Made by a program: the position numbers and the translations under genes. Under the pieces are notes generated by a model that worked only from the letters and a program-made list of their open reading frames with translations, searched no databases and was not told the DNA's origin. From Candidatus Sumerlaea chitinivorans (GTDB lineage: Bacteria > Sumerlaeota > Sumerlaeia > Sumerlaeales > Sumerlaeaceae), in contig CP030759.1 of assembly GCA_003290465.1 (NCBI GenBank), positions 1,094,672 through 1,158,671 of the forward strand: a stretch of 64,000 nucleotides of DNA, read 5' to 3'. Of the stretch, positions 46,166-55,275 are shown one piece after another (the stretch's first letter is position 1; each line of letters starts with the position of its first letter).

Positions 46166-48015
46166 CCCTGCACCAGCTCCCTCACTCGCCGTTCGATTGC
46201 GGCCGCATCGATTCCATAGCGGGCCAACAGCTCTTCGGGCTTACCGGACCGCGGAAGCTCTCGAACTGCCAGACTGACGACCTTAATATCCGTGTCAGCA
46301 AGAGCAGCCATTACAGCCTCGCCGATTCCGCCTTCCGGATAGTGATCCTCAACCGTTAGGATAAGTTTCTTCGTTGCTTGAGCACACTCGAGGAGCGTTT
46401 CGCGATCCACGGGCTTTACCGTGAACAAGTCCACAATCCGTACGCTAATGCCGTCTTTCTGCAGAGCATCGGCAGCCTTCAAAGCCTCAAACAAAGTAAC
46501 CCCACCCGTTACAATCGTGATCTGGTCTTGGGTGCTCTTGCGCACCAACTTTGCTTTGCCGATCTCGAATTTTTCGTCGTTCGCATAGATGACTGGCGTC
46601 TTCGGGCGGGAAGTTCGAATGTAGGCGATACCGTTGTATTCGGCTGCAAGAGCGACGGCGTTCTCCGTTGCCACGGCATCCGATGGGTAGAACACAACGG
46701 AATTGGGAATCGCTCGAAAGAGAGCTAAATCTTCGAGGCCCATTTGCGACGGCCCGTCCTCGCCAATGCTAACACCCACGTGGGACCCGCAGAGATTGAG
46801 GTTGGATTGCGAGATACCGGCCATGCGCACTTGATCGAAGCCGCGTGAGAGGAATACAGCAAACGAGCTCGCAAAGACAATTTTGCCGCGTGCAGCCAGC
46901 CCAGTCGCCATGCTAATCACGTTTTGTTCGGCGATGAATCCCTCGAAGAAACGATCGGGGTAAGCCTTCAAGAACTTTTCGGAGTAGGTTGAATTCTTGG
47001 TGTCACCATCAAGAACCACCACCCGGGAGTCAGCAGCGCCCAGCCGCACGAGCGCTTCGCCATAAGCCTCACGCGTTGCCACCATGTCACCGACACGGTA
47101 GGCAGGTTTCTCCATTGGTTTTTTCTCAAACTTGGGTAGCTCGGCCACGATCGGCGAAGGGGGTGCGAGGTTCTCTCCGCCAACAATGCCACATTTCTCA
47201 ATGTCAGCAATCGCTTGTTGTTCCTCTTCGCCTTTCTTGAATGGCTTACCGTGCCAACCGTCCTTGTCTTCGGCAAAGCTCACCCCTTTGCCCTTAAGAG
47301 TCTTCGCGATAATTGCGAAAGGCTTTTCACTGGAGCTCTTGGCAAGCTCGAATGCGTTGAGCAGCTCACTGACGGAGTGCCCTTCCACCGTCACGGCATT
47401 CCAACCGAAGGCCTCGAAGCGAGCCTTATAGACGTCCAGTCGGTGTTCGAGCATGGTCGCTTGGCTTTGACCCAGACGGTTCACGTCAACGATCGCGACC
47501 AGATTATCAAGCTTGTAGTAGCTCGCGAGTTCAGCAGCTTCCCACACAGCACCCTCAGCCACTTCCCCATCACCAAGCAAGACGTAGGTGCGATAGCCGG
47601 TCTTGTCCAGATACTTGGAGTTCAACGCTAAACCCACTCCCGCGCCTAATCCTTGGCCAAGGGAGCCCGTCGCCACATCAACGAAAGGAAGCCGCGGGGT
47701 TGGATGCCCCTCAAGGTCCGAGTCAATCCTGCGCAACGTTAGCAGCTTCTCCACCGGGAAAAGGCCTGCTTCAGCCCAAGCCGCATATAGAATTGGAGCG
47801 GCATGTCCTTTCGAGAGGACAAATCGATCGTTCAGCGGGTGCTGAGGATTTTTCGGATCGTAGCGCATGACGTGGAAAAACAAAGTGGCCACGATCTCAG
47901 CACATGACAAACAGGTGGTTGGGTGCCCCGATCCCGCAGCGGAAGTGGCCCGGATCGAGTGAATGCGGAGGACGTTCGCTTTCGCCTGCAAAGCGTTTAC
48001 GAGTTCGGTATTCAT
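46162..48015 (-). CDS. tkt: Transketolase
   Basis: Transketolase moves two-carbon ketol units between sugar phosphates with thiamine diphosphate. The 617-residue protein is a full-length but short form (the mammalian-like class; E. coli TktA has 663). Visible motifs: SGHPTTCLSCAEI, the ThDP/Mg motif GDGEVAEGAVWEA...DVNRLGQS, and the pyrimidine domain with EQNVISMATGLAARG and GEDGPSQMGLEDLA. It is the first gene of a unit with tal-pgi. No ribosome-binding site is obvious before the ATG. Confidence 0.95.
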   Translation of the reverse strand: MNTELVNALQAKANVLRIHSIRATSAAGSGHPTTCLSCAEIVATLFFHVMRYDPKNPQHPLNDRFVLSKGHAAPILYAAWAEAGLFPVEKLLTLRRIDSDLEGHPTPRLPFVDVATGSLGQGLGAGVGLALNSKYLDKTGYRTYVLLGDGEVAEGAVWEAAELASYYKLDNLVAIVDVNRLGQSQATMLEHRLDVYKARFEAFGWNAVTVEGHSVSELLNAFELAKSSSEKPFAIIAKTLKGKGVSFAEDKDGWHGKPFKKGEEEQQAIADIEKCGIVGGENLAPPSPIVAELPKFEKKPMEKPAYRVGDMVATREAYGEALVRLGAADSRVVVLDGDTKNSTYSEKFLKAYPDRFFEGFIAEQNVISMATGLAARGKIVFASSFAVFLSRGFDQVRMAGISQSNLNLCGSHVGVSIGEDGPSQMGLEDLALFRAIPNSVVFYPSDAVATENAVALAAEYNGIAYIRTSRPKTPVIYANDEKFEIGKAKLVRKSTQDQITIVTGGVTLFEALKAADALQKDGISVRIVDLFTVKPVDRETLLECAQATKKLILTVEDHYPEGGIGEAVMAALADTDIKVVSLAVRELPRSGKPEELLARYGIDAAAIERRVRELVQG

Positions 48016-48111
48016 AGCAGTTTCAAATCCGTCAAGTTTGGACGGCTAAGGTCCAGAAAAAAAGAATATCTTTTCTAACTCGCAAAAAGTGTGACATCCG
48101 CGTAGGGTGCG

Positions 48112-48131
48112 GGTCGCGGTCGCGGGTCGCG
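48112..48131. repeat. Three tandem GGTCGCG heptamers
   Basis: GGTCGCG occurs at 48112-48118, 48118-48124 and 48125-48131 in the gap between the divergent tkt and aldehyde dehydrogenase genes. The copies overlap or abut. This may be a binding-site cluster or simple low-complexity GC sequence. Confidence 0.3.
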
Positions 48132-48294
48132 AGGCCAGCACTTGTGCGCAACCACGCAGTCATCAGCGCAAACGTGAGCTAGTGATTTTCATTGATTCTC
48201 TTGCTGGCATTTTCACACGATTCTCCGTTCGTGACACAAGCTTAGTAGCAATCAAGGTATAGACCCTCATCAATCGCAAATACGGTGAGAACCA

Positions 48295-49779
48295 ATGAAC
48301 GTGGATGAAGCAAAAATTTCAGCCATCGTGGAAGAAGTTGTCCGCCGCCTGAAGGAACAGGGTTTCGCAAGTGGCTCTCTCCCACAAAGCAGCGCTGGGG
48401 CGGGGGCAGTGGCAACTCGAAGCCGTGGCACGAGCGGACTGCGTGGCGTCTTCTCAACCATCGAAGAGGCCATCGAGGCTGCATGGCAATCTCAGAAGAT
48501 CTATGCGGATGCTTCGATGGAAACCCGCAAGAAAGTTGTGGCAGCCATTCGACAGGTCGGCGAAGAGCACAAGGAAGATTTTGCACGGCGGATCTACGAA
48601 GAGACGAAGCTTGGGCGCATTGACCATAAGATTCGCAAACACGAGATCGTCATCCGGTTAACCCCGGGACCAGAGGACTTGGTCACGCGGTGTTGGAGCG
48701 GCGACCACGGGCTTACGGTCGAGGAATATGCGCCGTATGGTCTCATCGGGGCAGTAACGCCGGTCACACACCCCGTCGAGACGGCGATCAATAATGGCAT
48801 CAGCATCCTTTCGGGTGGAAACACCGTGGTGTTTAACCCTCACCCAGCTTCTAAGCGCGTGTTTGCTTACGCCATACATCTCTTCAATGAAGCTATCTAT
48901 CGGGCTACCGGACTCGAAAACTTGATGACGACTATCGAAGAGCCAACCATCGAGACCGGCAAAACGATGTTCCGACATCCGAAGGTGCGAGTGTTATTGG
49001 TTACGGGTGGGCCCGGCGTGGTGCGCGAGGCACTCAACAGCGGGAAAAAATGCATTACTGCTGGCCCGGGCAATCCGCCGGTGGTCGTGGACGAGACAGC
49101 AATTATCCCAAAAGCTGCCAAGGATATCATCGATGGGGCTGGTTTCGATAACAACATCCTGTGCATAGGAGAAAAGGAAGTTTTTGTCGTGGAGAGCGTG
49201 GCCGATCAGCTGATTGCAGAAATGAAAAAGCTTGGATGCGTCATGCTTTCGCGCGAACAAATCTCGGCATTAGCAGAGAAAGCTTTCCGATGCGAAGGTC
49301 AACATGGGAGTGGAAAATCCTGTGGCGGCGCGGTTTTGAACCGTGATCTCGTTGGACGCAGCCCACAGGTCTTAGCGCGCGCGATTGGCTTAGAGGTTCC
49401 GCCTGACTGCCCCATGCTGATTGGCGAAACGGAGTTCGATAACCCTTGGGTCCAGCACGAGCAAATGATGATGTTCCTGCCCATCGTGCGCTGTCGCAAT
49501 TTTGACGAAGCGCTCGACATGGCTGTAAAAGCCGAGCACGGGTATGGACACACCGCTGTGATTCACTCTCTGAATGTAGCCAACATGACGAAGATGGGCA
49601 AGGCAATGAACTGCTCCATTTTCGTGAAAAACGGGCCGTCGTACGCTGGCCTTGGAGCTGGCGGTGAAGGGCATACCTCCTTTTCTATTGCGAGCCCGAC
49701 CGGCGAGGGACTAACCACCGCCCGCACATTCTGCCGAATCCGTCGCTGTACGCTCGTCGATTACTTACGCATCGTTTAG
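48295..49779 (+). CDS. CoA-acylating aldehyde dehydrogenase (EutE/PduP-like) with microcompartment encapsulation peptide
   Basis: The 494-residue enzyme oxidises an aldehyde to acyl-CoA with NAD+. The active-site Cys is Cys290 in NNILCIGEK. Surrounding motifs (TPVTHPVETAINNGISILSGGNTVVFNPHPASKR, TGGPGVVREAL) are those of EutE/PduP. The first ~20 residues (NVDEAKISAIVEEVVRRL) form an amphipathic helix followed by a Ser/Gly/Ala-rich linker, the pattern of an encapsulation peptide that targets the enzyme to a bacterial microcompartment. No shell protein, aldolase or alcohol dehydrogenase is within the window, so the gene is orphaned here. GGTGAG lies just before the ATG. A terminator-like hairpin follows. 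Confidence 0.88.
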   Translation: MNVDEAKISAIVEEVVRRLKEQGFASGSLPQSSAGAGAVATRSRGTSGLRGVFSTIEEAIEAAWQSQKIYADASMETRKKVVAAIRQVGEEHKEDFARRIYEETKLGRIDHKIRKHEIVIRLTPGPEDLVTRCWSGDHGLTVEEYAPYGLIGAVTPVTHPVETAINNGISILSGGNTVVFNPHPASKRVFAYAIHLFNEAIYRATGLENLMTTIEEPTIETGKTMFRHPKVRVLLVTGGPGVVREALNSGKKCITAGPGNPPVVVDETAIIPKAAKDIIDGAGFDNNILCIGEKEVFVVESVADQLIAEMKKLGCVMLSREQISALAEKAFRCEGQHGSGKSCGGAVLNRDLVGRSPQVLARAIGLEVPPDCPMLIGETEFDNPWVQHEQMMMFLPIVRCRNFDEALDMAVKAEHGYGHTAVIHSLNVANMTKMGKAMNCSIFVKNGPSYAGLGAGGEGHTSFSIASPTGEGLTTARTFCRIRRCTLVDYLRIV

Positions 49780-49837
49780 CGGGCACGCTTCATAGCGCGG
49801 TGAGGGCCAAGGCAGTTGAGCATTTCTTGCGGCGCAT

Positions 49838-49879
49838 GCCCCCACCCTGAACGACGGAGGTGGAGGCCCCGCATTTTTT
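49838..49879 (+). terminator. Probable intrinsic terminator after the aldehyde dehydrogenase
   Basis: GCCCCCACC (49838-49846) pairs with GGTGGAGGC (49859-49867) with one mismatch around a 12-base loop. A run of six T (49874-49879) follows within seven bases. It lies about 60 bases after the stop of the aldehyde dehydrogenase gene. Confidence 0.6.
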
Positions 49880-49945
49880 CACGATCGAGCTACCCTCACG
49901 CGTTGCCGAAATAAAGATCCGCATATCCTCTATTGAGTGCATAAG

Positions 49946-50566
49946 ATGATTTCGATCGTTGATTACGGAATGGGAAATTTGCGCAGCGTCGCGAAGGCCT
50001 TCGAGAAGATCGGGGCAAAGGTCGAGCTTATCGAGACCTTAGACGACGTTCGCCGCGCGCACACCCTTGTGGTTCCGGGCGTCGGAGCTTTTGGCGACGC
50101 GATGGCAGGCTTGGAGCAACGCAAGCTCACAGGGGCAATCCGTGAGCATGTGGAAGCAGGAAAACCACTTCTCGGAATATGCTTGGGACTCCAAATTCTC
50201 TTCGAGCGCAGTGAAGAATCCCCGAGCGTTCCCGGCTTGGGAATCTTGCGAGGAGACGTGCGACGTTTCGTTTCCGCTGACCTAAAAATCCCGCAGATGG
50301 GATGGAATAAGATCGAGGTCAATCCTCAAAGCCGCCTGCTGAGAGGCTTAGGTGACAATCCCTACGTCTACTTTGTGCATTCGTACTACGTGGCTCCGAT
50401 TGACCAGGAAGTGATCGCCGCCACTACTGAGTACGGGATCCAATTTGTTTCCGCGATTGAGCGTGGAAACCTCTTTGGAGTGCAATTTCACCCAGAAAAA
50501 AGCCAGCAAATTGGGCTTCAGATTCTTCGCAATTTTGCAACGTTGGTGGGTGAAATTCCTGGATAG
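49946..50566 (+). CDS. hisH: Imidazole glycerol phosphate synthase subunit HisH
   Basis: HisH is the glutaminase that supplies ammonia to HisF for histidine (and AICAR) synthesis. The 206-residue protein is a class I amidotransferase: MISIVDYGMGNL, Cys79 in LLGICLGLQ, and His182/Glu184 in VQFHPEKSQQ complete the triad. ATG 49946 is chosen; GTG 49937 is in frame. hisF and the other his genes are not beside it, so the pathway is dispersed. It converges on cimA, with a hairpin between them. Confidence 0.93.
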   Translation: MISIVDYGMGNLRSVAKAFEKIGAKVELIETLDDVRRAHTLVVPGVGAFGDAMAGLEQRKLTGAIREHVEAGKPLLGICLGLQILFERSEESPSVPGLGILRGDVRRFVSADLKIPQMGWNKIEVNPQSRLLRGLGDNPYVYFVHSYYVAPIDQEVIAATTEYGIQFVSAIERGNLFGVQFHPEKSQQIGLQILRNFATLVGEIPG

Positions 50567-50663
50567 CGGGCCTGTTCAAAGCACCCAGCCAATATCTGCC
50601 GACAGGCGAGTAGCGCACGATCGGTGCGGTGAAAGCCAATGCGCTGGGCCGCCTTAAATGGAA

Positions 50664-50700
50664 AGCGGTGAGGTGTTGCCGATCGCAAAACCTCACCGCT
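50664..50700. terminator. 11-bp hairpin between hisH and cimA
   Basis: AGCGGTGAGGT (50664-50674) pairs perfectly with ACCTCACCGCT (50690-50700) around a 15-base loop. It lies between two convergent genes and probably ends or protects both transcripts. No T-run follows on either strand. Confidence 0.5.
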
Positions 50701-50729
50701 CGGCTTGTATGCGCGTCGCTTGAGACAGG

Positions 50730-52337
50730 CTACTCACCTACATTGGCGCGTTCGCTCTCCGCCGAACGCAGCAACCGATATTCGATAGAATCCACAAGGG
50801 CCTGCCAACTTGCCTCGATGATGTTCTCCGAGACACCGACCGTTGTCCAAGCTTGCTCACCATCAGAACTTTCAATGAGCACGCGGACCTTTGCAGCGGT
50901 CCCCGCCCGAGCGTTGATCACTCGGACTTTGAAGTCCGTCAGATGCACTTTCTCGAGCTCGGGATATGCGCGAGAAAGAGCCTTACGTAGAGCCCGATCC
51001 AGCGCGTTGACCGGCCCATCGCCATCCGCGACCACATGGTGCTCCTTGCCTTTTACATTGAGCCGAATGATGGCCTCAGCCGGACACGGTGCATACGGGC
51101 TTTTGCCATAGGTGATCACCTTGAAATCCTTGAGTTCAAAGAACGGTGTGTACTGACCTTTGGCCTTTTTCACGAGTAACTCAAAGCTCGCTTCTGCCGC
51201 TTCAAACTGATACCCGTCGGCCTCCAGCTCCTTGATCTGTTGGACGATCTGCTTGACGTCTTCAGAAGTTGCCGCGAGGTCGATTCCCAGCTCTTCGAGT
51301 TTCGACTGAATGTTGCTTTGCCCGCTTAGCTCGCTCACCAGAACTCGACGGACGTTCCCCACGGTTTCTGGCGGAATATGCTCGTAGGTCGCTGGGTTGC
51401 GTCGCACGGCGCTCACATGTACGCCGCCCTTATGGGCAAAGACGGTTTGTCCCACATAGGGTTGTCGCGGATCTGGCGGGATGTTCGCAATCTCAGCCAC
51501 AAAGTGCGATACTGCAGTCAGTTCCCGAAGTTTCCCCGGTGGCAAGCAGCGCTTCTTTAGCTTAAGCTCAAGATTAGGGATGACTTGGATGAGGTCCGCG
51601 TTGCCGCACCGCTCACCATAGCCATTAATAGTCCCCTGAACGTGTGTCGCGCCGTGGTACACGGCGACTACTGAGTTTGCAACTGCCATACCAGCGTCAT
51701 TGTGAGTATGAACGCCGATAGGGAGTTTCACGGTCTCCCGAACCTTTGCCATGATTGCCGGGATTTCCGTGGGCATGGTGCCACCGTTTGTATCGCAGAG
51801 CACAATGCAATCGGCCCCAGCTTCTTCGGCCGCCTTCAAAGTTTGCAGTGCGTAGGCTTCATTGCTCTTGAAGCCGTCGAAGAAGTGCTCTGCGTCGTAA
51901 ATGACCTCTCGACCGTGGCTCTTGAGGAAACTGACAGAGTCGCGAATCATTTCGAGGTTCTCTTCCAAGGACACCCGAAGCGCCTCGTGCACATGCAAAT
52001 CCCAAGTCTTGCCGAAAATGGTGACCACGGGTGTTTCCGCTTCCAAAAGTGTGAGAATCTGGGAATCCTCCGACGCCTTCATGTTCTTTCGGCGCGTACT
52101 CCCGAAAGCAGCCAACTTCGCGTGGCGCAAAGGGATGTTCTTCATTTTCCGGAAGAAATTGATCGCTTTGGGATTCGAGCCGGGCCAGCCTCCCTCGATG
52201 TAGTCGACGCCAAAGTCATCGAGCCGCTGCGCGATGTGAATCTTGTCCTCTAAGGAATACGAGATAAACTCACCTTGCTCACCATCCCGAAGAGTCGTGT
52301 CATAGATCAGAACATCTTTTTGGACTTTATCACTCAT
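50730..52337 (-). CDS. cimA: (R)-citramalate synthase
   Basis: CimA condenses acetyl-CoA with pyruvate to citramalate, the first step of the threonine-independent isoleucine route. The 535-residue protein has the DRE-TIM metallolyase start YDTTLRDGEQGEF, the metal and substrate motifs LCDTNGGTMPTEI, GVHTHNDAGMAVANS and GYGERCGNADL, and a C-terminal regulatory (LeuA dimer) domain (about 400-530). The text is the long CimA type, and GGWPGSNPKA is characteristic. AAAGGA precedes the ATG. Related 2-isopropylmalate or homocitrate synthases are less likely. Confidence 0.9.
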   Translation of the reverse strand: MSDKVQKDVLIYDTTLRDGEQGEFISYSLEDKIHIAQRLDDFGVDYIEGGWPGSNPKAINFFRKMKNIPLRHAKLAAFGSTRRKNMKASEDSQILTLLEAETPVVTIFGKTWDLHVHEALRVSLEENLEMIRDSVSFLKSHGREVIYDAEHFFDGFKSNEAYALQTLKAAEEAGADCIVLCDTNGGTMPTEIPAIMAKVRETVKLPIGVHTHNDAGMAVANSVVAVYHGATHVQGTINGYGERCGNADLIQVIPNLELKLKKRCLPPGKLRELTAVSHFVAEIANIPPDPRQPYVGQTVFAHKGGVHVSAVRRNPATYEHIPPETVGNVRRVLVSELSGQSNIQSKLEELGIDLAATSEDVKQIVQQIKELEADGYQFEAAEASFELLVKKAKGQYTPFFELKDFKVITYGKSPYAPCPAEAIIRLNVKGKEHHVVADGDGPVNALDRALRKALSRAYPELEKVHLTDFKVRVINARAGTAAKVRVLIESSDGEQAWTTVGVSENIIEASWQALVDSIEYRLLRSAESERANVGE

Positions 52338-52579
52338 AAGCTGCGCATCCTTTCGATATAAGAACTGTGGGCAATGTGTGCGGAATCTGCCCGCTCATCA
52401 CAGAGATTATTTTCTGAGGGTGATTGCTGAATATAGGAGATGTGGGATGTGCGCTTATTGGACCCGTGAGGGCCCAATAATACCGATGGCAATTATGCAG
52501 GTGGGCGATATGTGGCGCAGTTGTGCCATTGTTGCTCTGTGATACCGCCGTGCTCCTTTTGCATTCAAAAAGTCAACTC

Positions 52580-53407
52580 TTACCAATACTTTTCGTAATG
52601 GATTTCGCCTTCGCCTGTTGCAGGATCAAACAGCCTGTACCCCTCGCTGGAAAGAATCCCGATCATCGACTCGATCATAGTGGGGTTCCCACACAGGAAT
52701 ACGTGTGTTGTCCCCGGCGAAGGATTGAACCCCCAACAAATACCGATTTTGCGCTCGCGCCACACATTTTGTACATACCCGGTCAAACCACTCCACGGAA
52801 CTGGCTCGAGGTAGGGGCGGCTGACAACGGGCAAATAGGCAAAGTTTTTACGGAGTCGCGCCATGGTGATGAGTTCAGCGTGGTACCCAAGATCCCATGA
52901 GCATTTTGCCCCATGGATGACCGCGAAGTGACGTTCGTGATCGTGAGCAAGGTGGGTCCGGAGCATACTCATGTAGGGCGCAATGCCTGTGCTTGTTGCC
53001 ACCAAAACTACGTGGCGATCGGGTGGAACTTGATCCAACGTAAACAGCCCGCTGACTTTTTTCCCAAGCCACAGTTTATCCCCTACCTTCAAGGCAAACA
53101 AACGAGGCGTCAGCTCCCCCGTCCGCACCAGACTGATGTAAAACTCAAAATACTCTTCTGCTTTTGAGGATGAAGCGATCGAATATGCTCGACGAATCAG
53201 CTTTGAGGGCTCTTGGGGCTCGGAAGATTCGGACTCGGAAATCCAGACGCGAGGGGCTGAAGCGGGTAAGCCAAGAACTGCGAACTGGCCCGGGATAAAC
53301 GAGGGCAAAGGCCAATCGACCGGAGCCACCCGAAGGATCATCAGCTCAGGAGTCACATCGATCCTATGCAAGACTACAGCATTAAGCTGAGCGTCGGCAT
53401 CACTCAT
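52580..53407 (-). CDS. Ferredoxin/flavodoxin-NADP+ reductase (Fpr type)
   Basis: A 275-residue FAD enzyme that passes electrons between NADPH and ferredoxin or flavodoxin. The FAD-binding motif RRAYSIASS, the NADP-binding GIAPYMSML, CGNPTMIES and the C-terminal aromatic IHYEKYW are typical of Fpr. It is separated from the ABC operon by about 90 bases and from cimA by about 240. It could work with the Nfn and ferredoxin-dependent enzymes, but no ferredoxin gene is adjacent. Confidence 0.9.
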   Translation of the reverse strand: MSDADAQLNAVVLHRIDVTPELMILRVAPVDWPLPSFIPGQFAVLGLPASAPRVWISESESSEPQEPSKLIRRAYSIASSSKAEEYFEFYISLVRTGELTPRLFALKVGDKLWLGKKVSGLFTLDQVPPDRHVVLVATSTGIAPYMSMLRTHLAHDHERHFAVIHGAKCSWDLGYHAELITMARLRKNFAYLPVVSRPYLEPVPWSGLTGYVQNVWRERKIGICWGFNPSPGTTHVFLCGNPTMIESMIGILSSEGYRLFDPATGEGEIHYEKYW

Positions 53408-53500
53408 GGGTTCAGTGCCTTACGTGGACAGAAGCATATTTCAATGCTATTCGTACAAACTCGAGGACAGGCTGAGCGAACGCCGCCACACCGGCAGAGA

Positions 53501-54322
53501 TCACTGTTGTTCTACGCCTTCACGAAGAGCGTGTTCGCGTTGAGTAAAGAGAAACCACGACAACGTTGCCATGAGTGCCCCAAAGATCAGGAGGGACGAA
53601 GCCGCAGAGAAGTCGGTCACTTCTGCATCTTTCATTATAAGCTCCAAGGGGCCATCCGTCATGAGCGACTGCGGGCAACCGCTCAAGATCAGGACGCAAA
53701 ACCGAGGTGAGAGCAACTTGAGCGAACTTGGAATGATCATCACCACAAATTCGACAAAGAACAAAAAACCACCGCCGTACGTCAGAGGTTTGCGGGTGAA
53801 GAGGGATAGAAACATTCCTAAGTAAAAGTATGGAAATGCACCGAGTAGGGCGGCCAGCACATGCCAAGAAATGATGCCAGCTTCCTTTGCTAACATCTGG
53901 GGATTTTCCATCAACCCACACACGACATAGGTGGCCAATAATGTGATTACCAAAAAGAGACTCAGCCACCCAAAAGCGACGAGGCTCTTAGTCCCCCAAA
54001 GGAGCGTCCGAGACACTGGGCGAGTCCAAAGATGCACGAGCGTTCGAGATTCAAGTTCTTCGCTAAGAACGAGAATCCCGGCATATAGTGCAGAAGCAGG
54101 TAGAATCAAGCCTACAAAAAGCCCCACAAAAAGCTCAAAATACTCATCGATGGGCGAGATGGGAATGTGAGATCCTTGGTTACTGGCGAGCAGCCGACTC
54201 AAGAGCTTGACGAGAGACGGTAGTAACCCCACCCACAGCAACAGCACAAGACGCACTTTCCCGCGGAAGAACTGATAGTTAGTAATCCGCGTGAGAGCTT
54301 GTATCTGGCTCAGCATGGACAT
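53501..54322 (-). CDS. ABC-2 type transporter permease
   Basis: This 273-residue protein has about six transmembrane helices and a topology like ABC-2 exporters (ABC2_membrane). It starts at ATG 54322, inside the last codons of the ATPase gene on the same strand; AAAGAGTGAG is upstream. The segment LVLSEELESRTLVHLWTRPVSRTLLWGTK is a typical ABC-2 signature. It pairs with the ATPase just before it. The substrate is unknown. Confidence 0.8.
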   Translation of the reverse strand: MSMLSQIQALTRITNYQFFRGKVRLVLLLWVGLLPSLVKLLSRLLASNQGSHIPISPIDEYFELFVGLFVGLILPASALYAGILVLSEELESRTLVHLWTRPVSRTLLWGTKSLVAFGWLSLFLVITLLATYVVCGLMENPQMLAKEAGIISWHVLAALLGAFPYFYLGMFLSLFTRKPLTYGGGFLFFVEFVVMIIPSSLKLLSPRFCVLILSGCPQSLMTDGPLELIMKDAEVTDFSAASSLLIFGALMATLSWFLFTQREHALREGVEQQ

Positions 54323-54330
54323 TGGGTGGC

Positions 54331-55275
54331 TCACTCTTTCACCAAGTACTGGAAGACCGCGTCCAAATTGTCGTCCACCGCATAGACTTCCTCGACCGAC
54401 CATTGGCGGGCGACCACCCCATTTTGAATCACCTCGAACAGTTCCGCTGGTCTATTAGTGCGCACCTCGAGGGCGTCCTCCGGGGGCTCTGCAAATGTCA
54501 AGGCCATCACAGATTCGAGTTTCGCGAGCTCGCCAGCAATTCTTCTGCGCTCGCGGCTCACGATACGGTAAGTAAGTGGCTGGTTTTCGATCAGAAACCG
54601 AATTTCCTCAATTCGTCCCTCGGCAAGAACACGTCCACGATGTATAAGCAAAATCCGATCTGTGAGAGCCTCAATCTCGTGCAGAATGTGACTCGACACA
54701 AGGACAGTTCGTCCTTCGGTCCCCAATTTTCCGAGTAAATCGAGTACAAGCTTGCGGCCCGGCGGATCTAAGCCGTTTAAGGGTTCGTCTAAAATAAGGA
54801 CTTCCGGGCCGTGAATCAGCGCTGCGGCCAACTTGACGCGCTGGCGCATCCCCTTTGAGTATTCTCGGATCCGGCGATGCGCAAACGCACTCATTTGGAG
54901 AAGTTCGATGCGTTCTCGCGCTCGCACCAGACTTTCATCGCGAGGAAAACCGCTGAGCTGCCCCATGAGGGTTATAAACTCTTCGGCATTCATGTCCTCA
55001 TAAAAACTATCGGTATCAGGACAGTAGCCAACCCTACGCATGACCTGAGGTTCCCGCCACGGATTGCAGCCAAGTACGCGAACTTGCCCACGGCTTGGAC
55101 GCAGACGCCCTGTGATTAAATTGAGCAACGTTGATTTTCCCGCGCCGTTTGGCCCCAGAATGCCAGTGACCCCAGCACCAAATGAAGCGGTGAGCTGGTT
55201 GACGCCAATCACCTCTCCGTACCATTTGCTGACGTCACGCAATTCTATCACTGAGCCGTTTGACTGGCGACTCAC
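54331..55275 (-). CDS. ABC transporter ATP-binding protein
   Basis: The 314-residue ATPase has Walker A GPNGAGKST, the signature YSKGMRQRVKLA, and Walker B LILDEPLNGLDP. GTG 55275 is the real start (VSRQSNGSVIELRD), since its GTGA overlaps the permease stop. A longer open frame upstream (to 55665) is only an overlap with the permease gene. It is second in a pair of ATPase-permease units and likely forms a homodimer or heterodimer with neighbours. Confidence 0.88.
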   Translation of the reverse strand: MSRQSNGSVIELRDVSKWYGEVIGVNQLTASFGAGVTGILGPNGAGKSTLLNLITGRLRPSRGQVRVLGCNPWREPQVMRRVGYCPDTDSFYEDMNAEEFITLMGQLSGFPRDESLVRARERIELLQMSAFAHRRIREYSKGMRQRVKLAAALIHGPEVLILDEPLNGLDPPGRKLVLDLLGKLGTEGRTVLVSSHILHEIEALTDRILLIHRGRVLAEGRIEEIRFLIENQPLTYRIVSRERRRIAGELAKLESVMALTFAEPPEDALEVRTNRPAELFEVIQNGVVARQWSVEEVYAVDDNLDAVFQYLVKE

